The notes below the pieces were generated by a model. It saw only the letters and a program-made list of their open reading frames with translations. It had not been told where the DNA came from and ran no database searches. Shown one piece after another: positions 20,918 to 21,300 of a stretch of DNA of 21,300 bases (its first letter is position 1; each line of letters opens with the position of its first letter). Position numbers and translations under genes: made by a program. This DNA comes from Candidatus Woesearchaeota archaeon (GTDB lineage Archaea; Nanobdellota; Nanobdellia; Woesearchaeales; WJKV01). The stretch is from contig JAHWHI010000047.1 in assembly GCA_019323355.1 (NCBI GenBank), forward strand, positions 1 through 21,300, given 5' to 3'.

Positions 20918-21300
20918 TTATTGAACTTCCTTGTATGCCTGGTATGTTGATAGGAATATAATTATGATGTGTATGATCAATATGATTGGCCAGGCGATTA
21001 TCGCTCCCACACCAAGTGTCATCACAGTGAGGACGCTTGCTATCACGATCTCTATGATCACAAGTATCCAGTAACCGATTAAATATGATACTCCGCGCAC
21101 AATCTTTCCGTTGTAGATGTGTCCGATTCCCAGTATAAAGAAGAGACCAAAGATGAATTCAAGCAGTGCTGCAATCTTAGGATTCTTTTTTTTCCCAGCT
21201 GCGACAACAATAGGTCTTGCTTTTGCAACTGCTGTCTTTCTTGTCTTCTTTTTTGAAGGTCTTGCTGTTTTTCTTTTTGCAGGCCTTCTTTTTGCAGTCT
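20918..21300 (-). CDS. TM2-like membrane protein with H1-like basic N-terminal tail (partial at right edge)
   Basis: The frame stays open past the obvious GTG at 21100 to the window edge, giving at least 126 residues; the true start lies outside. The visible N-terminal part is Lys/Arg/Ala/Pro-rich with repeated AK-R-P and KT-R units (AKRRPAKRKTARPSKKKT, then RKTAVAKARPIVVAAGKKK), much like a histone H1 tail. Then KNPKIAALLEFIFGLFFILG and IGHIYNGKIVRGVSYLIGYW follow the TM2 pattern (K-x-P-x-x-A-x-LL, G-x-G-H-x-Y-x-G), with further hydrophobic spans to the end (YQAYKEVQ). It is probably the first or an early gene of the membrane operon. Membrane protein with a cytoplasmic basic tail; DNA or acidic-lipid contact is inference. 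Confidence 0.78.
   Translation of the reverse strand, partial: TAKRRPAKRKTARPSKKKTRKTAVAKARPIVVAAGKKKNPKIAALLEFIFGLFFILGIGHIYNGKIVRGVSYLIGYWILVIIEIVIASVLTVMTLGVGAIIAWPIILIIHIIIIFLSTYQAYKEVQ

Noticed and set aside
1..21300. CRISPR array, tRNA or rRNA genes, integrase or transposase
   Set aside because: No regularly spaced direct repeats, tRNA cloverleaf consensus, rRNA-like sequence or recombinase motifs were found by eye on either strand; a covariance-model scan would be the decisive check.

Overview
The window looks like a chromosomal segment from an archaeon, most likely a small-genome DPANN-type lineage (Woesearchaeota/Pacearchaeota-like); that lineage call is an inference from gene content. 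Direct support for Archaea: a membrane-anchored LonB protease, stand-alone Kae1, Rad50 with a zinc hook, an archaeal/eukaryotic-type glutamyl-tRNA synthetase, a TrmB regulator, a 54-residue histone-fold-like protein, and TATA boxes centred about 26 nt upstream of many start codons (leaderless genes). Genes without such spacing carry GGGGG- or GGAGGT-type ribosome binding sites instead. I see no tRNA, rRNA, CRISPR array, integrase or transposase. No gene-free stretch exceeds about 130 bases.

Layout. 1-1800: tail of an unknown gene, then an unrecognised 498-residue coiled-coil protein followed by a long hairpin that resembles a REP-type palindrome. 1800-3810: divergent TrmB regulator and an orphan branched-chain-amino-acid-type substrate-binding lipoprotein, with two inverted repeats in their shared control region. 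3810-4715: small membrane protein and lipoprotein, translationally coupled. 4827-7574: EF-Tu domain 2-like mini-protein, LonB, small lipoprotein. 7571-9230: Yip1-family membrane protein and Kae1 on the minus strand. 9323-9704: two tiny coupled genes (coiled coil; zinc finger). 9701-13244: Rad50, NAD kinase and a Cys-containing orphan on the minus strand. 13375-16656: SIMPL-domain protein, ASCH-domain protein, GltX, and the histone-fold-like small protein. 16662-18013: a two-gene operon of coiled-coil proteins, one with a Lys-rich tail and one with a Pro-rich tail. 18139-18743: an ssDNA-binding-like protein with an acidic tail, coupled to a zinc-ribbon protein. 18736-21300: a minus-strand operon of membrane proteins and lipoproteins (TM2-like protein with a histone-H1-like tail, Tic20/DUF4870-like protein, two tandem paralogous membrane proteins, two lipoproteins).

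How it fits together. Most of the window is core information processing, proteostasis and cofactor metabolism: Kae1 (t6A tRNA modification), GltX, LonB, NadK, Rad50, chromatin. The less ordinary parts are the cell-envelope and uncharacterised modules: five lipobox proteins, the 3' membrane operon, the coiled-coil pair, and the left-hand gene with its hairpin. Convergent neighbours repeatedly overlap by 4-8 nt at their stop codons, which indicates a compact genome. No complete, obviously novel defence or biosynthetic system is evident. The best candidates for new biology are the coiled-coil pair, the H1-tailed TM2 operon, the ssDNA-binding/zinc-ribbon pair, the GltX with an atypical KMSKS region, and the TrmB/orphan receptor pair.
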